Below, one piece after another: positions 14,348 through 16,176 of a DNA stretch of 16,176 nucleotides. A program made the translations under genes and the position numbers. Source of the stretch: Gammaproteobacteria bacterium (GTDB lineage Bacteria; Pseudomonadota; Gammaproteobacteria; Thiohalorhabdales; Thiohalorhabdaceae); NCBI GenBank assembly GCA_018609925.1, contig JAHEOG010000032.1:1-16176 (forward strand), given 5' to 3'. The notes under the pieces are model-generated. The model had not been told where the DNA came from. It worked only from the letters and a program-made list of their open reading frames with translations, and ran no database searches. Within the stretch, counting starts at the first letter, position 1. The number at the start of each line of letters is the position of its first letter.

Positions 14348-15263
14348 CCCCTCTCTGGATCCCAGCCTGGCCCTGGCTCTCCTGGCCTCCGCCGTTTTCC
14401 ACGCGGGGGTGCTGCTAGGGATCGGTGTGCTGACCCCGGAGCCGGGCGCGGACCGGGGCGAGGATATGCACATGGTGGAGTACCGCCCCGAGCACCAGGG
14501 CAGTCCCTCGCAGGACACCACCTCCCGGGCCGCCAGCCAGGCCCAGGAGGCCCGCGGGGTGGACGCCCAGACCCGGGAGGCACTGTCACCCAACCCCGCC
14601 CGGCGCCAGCGTCCAGAGGTTCCGCTGGCCACCCCGCAACGGGCGGTGCGCCCGGAGTCCACCCCTCCGGCGCAGGCCACCCAGGGCGAGCCGGTCCGAG
14701 AGCCCGCTCGGAGCGCCGAAACCCCGGTCCTAACCGCCCAGGAGGCGGCAAGGGAGGTGACCGCAGCGAAAGCCCCCTCGAGGGGCGAGGAAGGCGCCAC
14801 CCAGCCCGCCAAGGAACGGCCTATGCGGTTGTATCCCTCGGATCGGCAGCTAGCCCGGTGGAGCCGCGAGCGACAACAGCGCCAGGTCCAGGCCGACAAG
14901 GACGGCGCCGCCCGTCAGGCCACCCATAAGGACGCCACCGCAGGCTACATCAACGGCTTGATCAGCAAGATCCAGAGGGTCGGGGCCAACAATTACCCCG
15001 AGGAGGCCCGTGAGCGCGACATCACCGGCCGGGTTCGGGTGGCGGTCCACGTCCGGCCCGACGGCTCCCTGATCAAGGTGGAGATCCTGGATTCCTCCGG
15101 TAGCAATCTACTGGACGCCGGGGCCAAGCGGATCATCCGTCTGGCGGCGCCCTTCAGCTCCTTCCCCGAGGACGTCGAGGCCCGCCATCCGGACGGTTTG
15201 CCCATCCGGCATTACTTCCATTTCACCAAAAACGACCCCGGGCCCTCCTCCGATTCCGGGTGA
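14328..15263 (+). CDS. TonB-family protein (energy-transducer type)
   Basis: A 311-residue inner-membrane protein built like TonB: one N-terminal membrane anchor (about 13-35), a long periplasmic linker (about 40-200) and a C-terminal TonB-like domain (about 213-300) with NNYPEEARERDITGRVRVAV, DGSLIKVEILDSSG and LLDAGAKRIIRLAAPF. TonB proteins carry inner-membrane energy from ExbB/ExbD to outer-membrane partners; no exbB or exbD is seen here. The linker lacks the EP/KP repeats of E. coli TonB and is rich in Q, E, R, A and P. Position near gshB recalls P. aeruginosa TonB3 (PA0406, beside gshB PA0407), reported to be needed for twitching motility, so it may not serve iron uptake. It begins 20 bases inside the Gx gene, with AGGGAGG about 12 bases upstream. 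Confidence 0.87.
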   Translation: MDRLAISPSLDPSLALALLASAVFHAGVLLGIGVLTPEPGADRGEDMHMVEYRPEHQGSPSQDTTSRAASQAQEARGVDAQTREALSPNPARRQRPEVPLATPQRAVRPESTPPAQATQGEPVREPARSAETPVLTAQEAAREVTAAKAPSRGEEGATQPAKERPMRLYPSDRQLARWSRERQQRQVQADKDGAARQATHKDATAGYINGLISKIQRVGANNYPEEARERDITGRVRVAVHVRPDGSLIKVEILDSSGSNLLDAGAKRIIRLAAPFSSFPEDVEARHPDGLPIRHYFHFTKNDPGPSSDSG

Positions 15264-15288
15264 GGCCCCAACCCCAGCGAAAGGCACC

Positions 15289-16176
15289 ATGATCATCATC
15301 TTGAAGGCCGGGATCACCAGCGAGGATCCGGAGTATCGCCACTTGATGGACTTCCTCGCGGCGAAGCCGGGGATCGAGGTTCGCCAACACCAGGAGCACG
15401 GAACCACACAGACCGTCACCGAGCTCTACCTAATCGGGGACACCGCCGGCCTGGACAGCGAGGAGATCGGGGGCCAGCCCGCAGTGGAGCGTGTCGTCCG
15501 GGTCTCCGACCGCTACCGGCTGTTGGGCCGGCACAAGGGCCAGGTACAGCCCTCCGGCTTCGATTACAACGGGCTGCATTTTAGTCAGGACAACTTCCAC
15601 CTGTTCGCCGGCCTCTGCGCGGTGGACAACCGAACGAACACCGACCGCATGATGGCCGCCCTCCAGGCCCAAGGGCTGCCGGCCACACGCATGGGGGCAT
15701 ACAAGCCTCGCACCAGCCCCTACGATTTCCAGGGCCACGGGGCCGAGTGCCTGCCCTACGTATTCGAGCTGGCGGGGAAGTACGGGATCCGGGTGGTGGC
15801 CATGGAGGTCACCCATCCCGTCCACGTGCAGGAGATCGGGGAAGCGCTTGCCGAAGCCGGCCATCCTACGGGGGTCATGCTCCAGGTGGGGACCCGCAAT
15901 GCCCAGAACTTCGAGCTTCTGAAAGAGGTCGGCGGCCAGACCGAGTTCCCGATCCTCTACAAGCGGGGCTTCGGCATCACCCTGGAGGAATCCCTCAACG
16001 CCTGTGAATACATCGCCAGCCGGGGCAACCGCAACATCGTGTTCTGCCTGCGGGGGGTGAAAACCCACATGGCCCCGCCCCACCGCAACCTGATCGACTT
16101 CGGCCAGGTTCCGGTCATCAAGCGCCTAACCCGCATGCCGGTCTGCGTGGACCCGAGCCACTCGGTGGGCAGCCGC
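15289..16176 (+). CDS. DAHP-synthase-like aldolase, divergent AroF type (C-terminus cut)
   Basis: The first 296 residues of a 3-deoxy-7-phosphoheptulonate-synthase-family protein (KDO8P/DAHP synthase superfamily), which would join phosphoenolpyruvate and erythrose 4-phosphate at the head of the shikimate pathway. An N-terminal domain of about 80 residues (MIIILKAGITSEDPEYRHLM to RVSDRYRLLGRH) resembles the regulatory ferredoxin-like domain of Thermotoga/Bacillus-type enzymes. The barrel has AGLCAV, GAYKPRTSPYDFQGHG, VGTRNAQNFELLKEVG, LKRGF-like YKRGFGITLEESLNA, CLRGVKTHMAPPHRN and VDPSHSVGSR. Compared with my memory of typical type I-beta enzymes, AGPCSV reads AGLCAV, GARN reads GTRN, and ERGIRT reads LRGVKT, so substrate or activity may differ. 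It starts 25 bases after the TonB gene. Confidence 0.8.
   Translation, partial: MIIILKAGITSEDPEYRHLMDFLAAKPGIEVRQHQEHGTTQTVTELYLIGDTAGLDSEEIGGQPAVERVVRVSDRYRLLGRHKGQVQPSGFDYNGLHFSQDNFHLFAGLCAVDNRTNTDRMMAALQAQGLPATRMGAYKPRTSPYDFQGHGAECLPYVFELAGKYGIRVVAMEVTHPVHVQEIGEALAEAGHPTGVMLQVGTRNAQNFELLKEVGGQTEFPILYKRGFGITLEESLNACEYIASRGNRNIVFCLRGVKTHMAPPHRNLIDFGQVPVIKRLTRMPVCVDPSHSVGSR

Noticed and set aside
1..16176. CRISPR arrays, tRNA/rRNA genes, insertion sequences or phage genes
   Set aside because: No spaced direct repeats, no tRNA-like cloverleaf and no transposase or integrase motifs were seen; nearly all DNA is accounted for by recognised housekeeping genes.

Overview
This window is GC-rich proteobacterial chromosome, most likely from a gammaproteobacterium. 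The evidence is the rsmE–gshB–TonB-family gene order, E. coli-like GshB, Pgk, Rpe and type-II-like pyruvate kinase sequences, and a tkt–gap–pgk–pyk–fba string ending in a class I aldolase, as in some Xanthomonas-type genomes. Several proteins are acidic (GlpX has about 50 D+E against 26 K+R by hand count), which hints at a halophilic or halotolerant host. The gene set suits an autotroph using the Calvin-Benson-Bassham (CBB) cycle, but no RuBisCO or phosphoribulokinase gene lies in the window, so autotrophy is inference.

Left half (1-8789, minus strand): a sugar-phosphate operon read right to left as glpX, tkt, gap, pgk, pyk and class I fba. It closes with a strong intrinsic terminator at 619-651, followed by the start of rpe, which runs off the left edge. 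Together these enzymes interconvert 3-phosphoglycerate, triose phosphates, fructose bisphosphate and pentose phosphates, with pyruvate kinase as the exit to pyruvate. pgk and pyk overlap by ATGA. fba is set apart by a 289-base leader rich in GC hairpins.

Middle (8976-10602): a two-gene minus-strand unit, a CNHCP-type redoxin and then an inositol-monophosphatase-family phosphatase. A divergent promoter region of about 200 bases separates it from the plus-strand genes.

Right half (10603-16176, plus strand): rsmE, gshB, a lipoprotein ApbE flavin transferase, a membrane-anchored NusG-domain-II protein, a Gx/HepT-I-type membrane protein, a TonB-family protein and a divergent DAHP-synthase-like enzyme cut by the right edge. 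From gshB to the TonB gene, every junction overlaps (ATGA, GTGA, 17 and 20 bases), so these five genes look translationally coupled. The ApbE–NusG_II–Gx trio sits between gshB and the TonB gene, which are direct neighbours in Pseudomonas aeruginosa. It is the most interesting part of the window: an apparent envelope flavin/redox module with no obvious target protein nearby.

No tRNA, rRNA, CRISPR array, insertion sequence or phage gene was seen.
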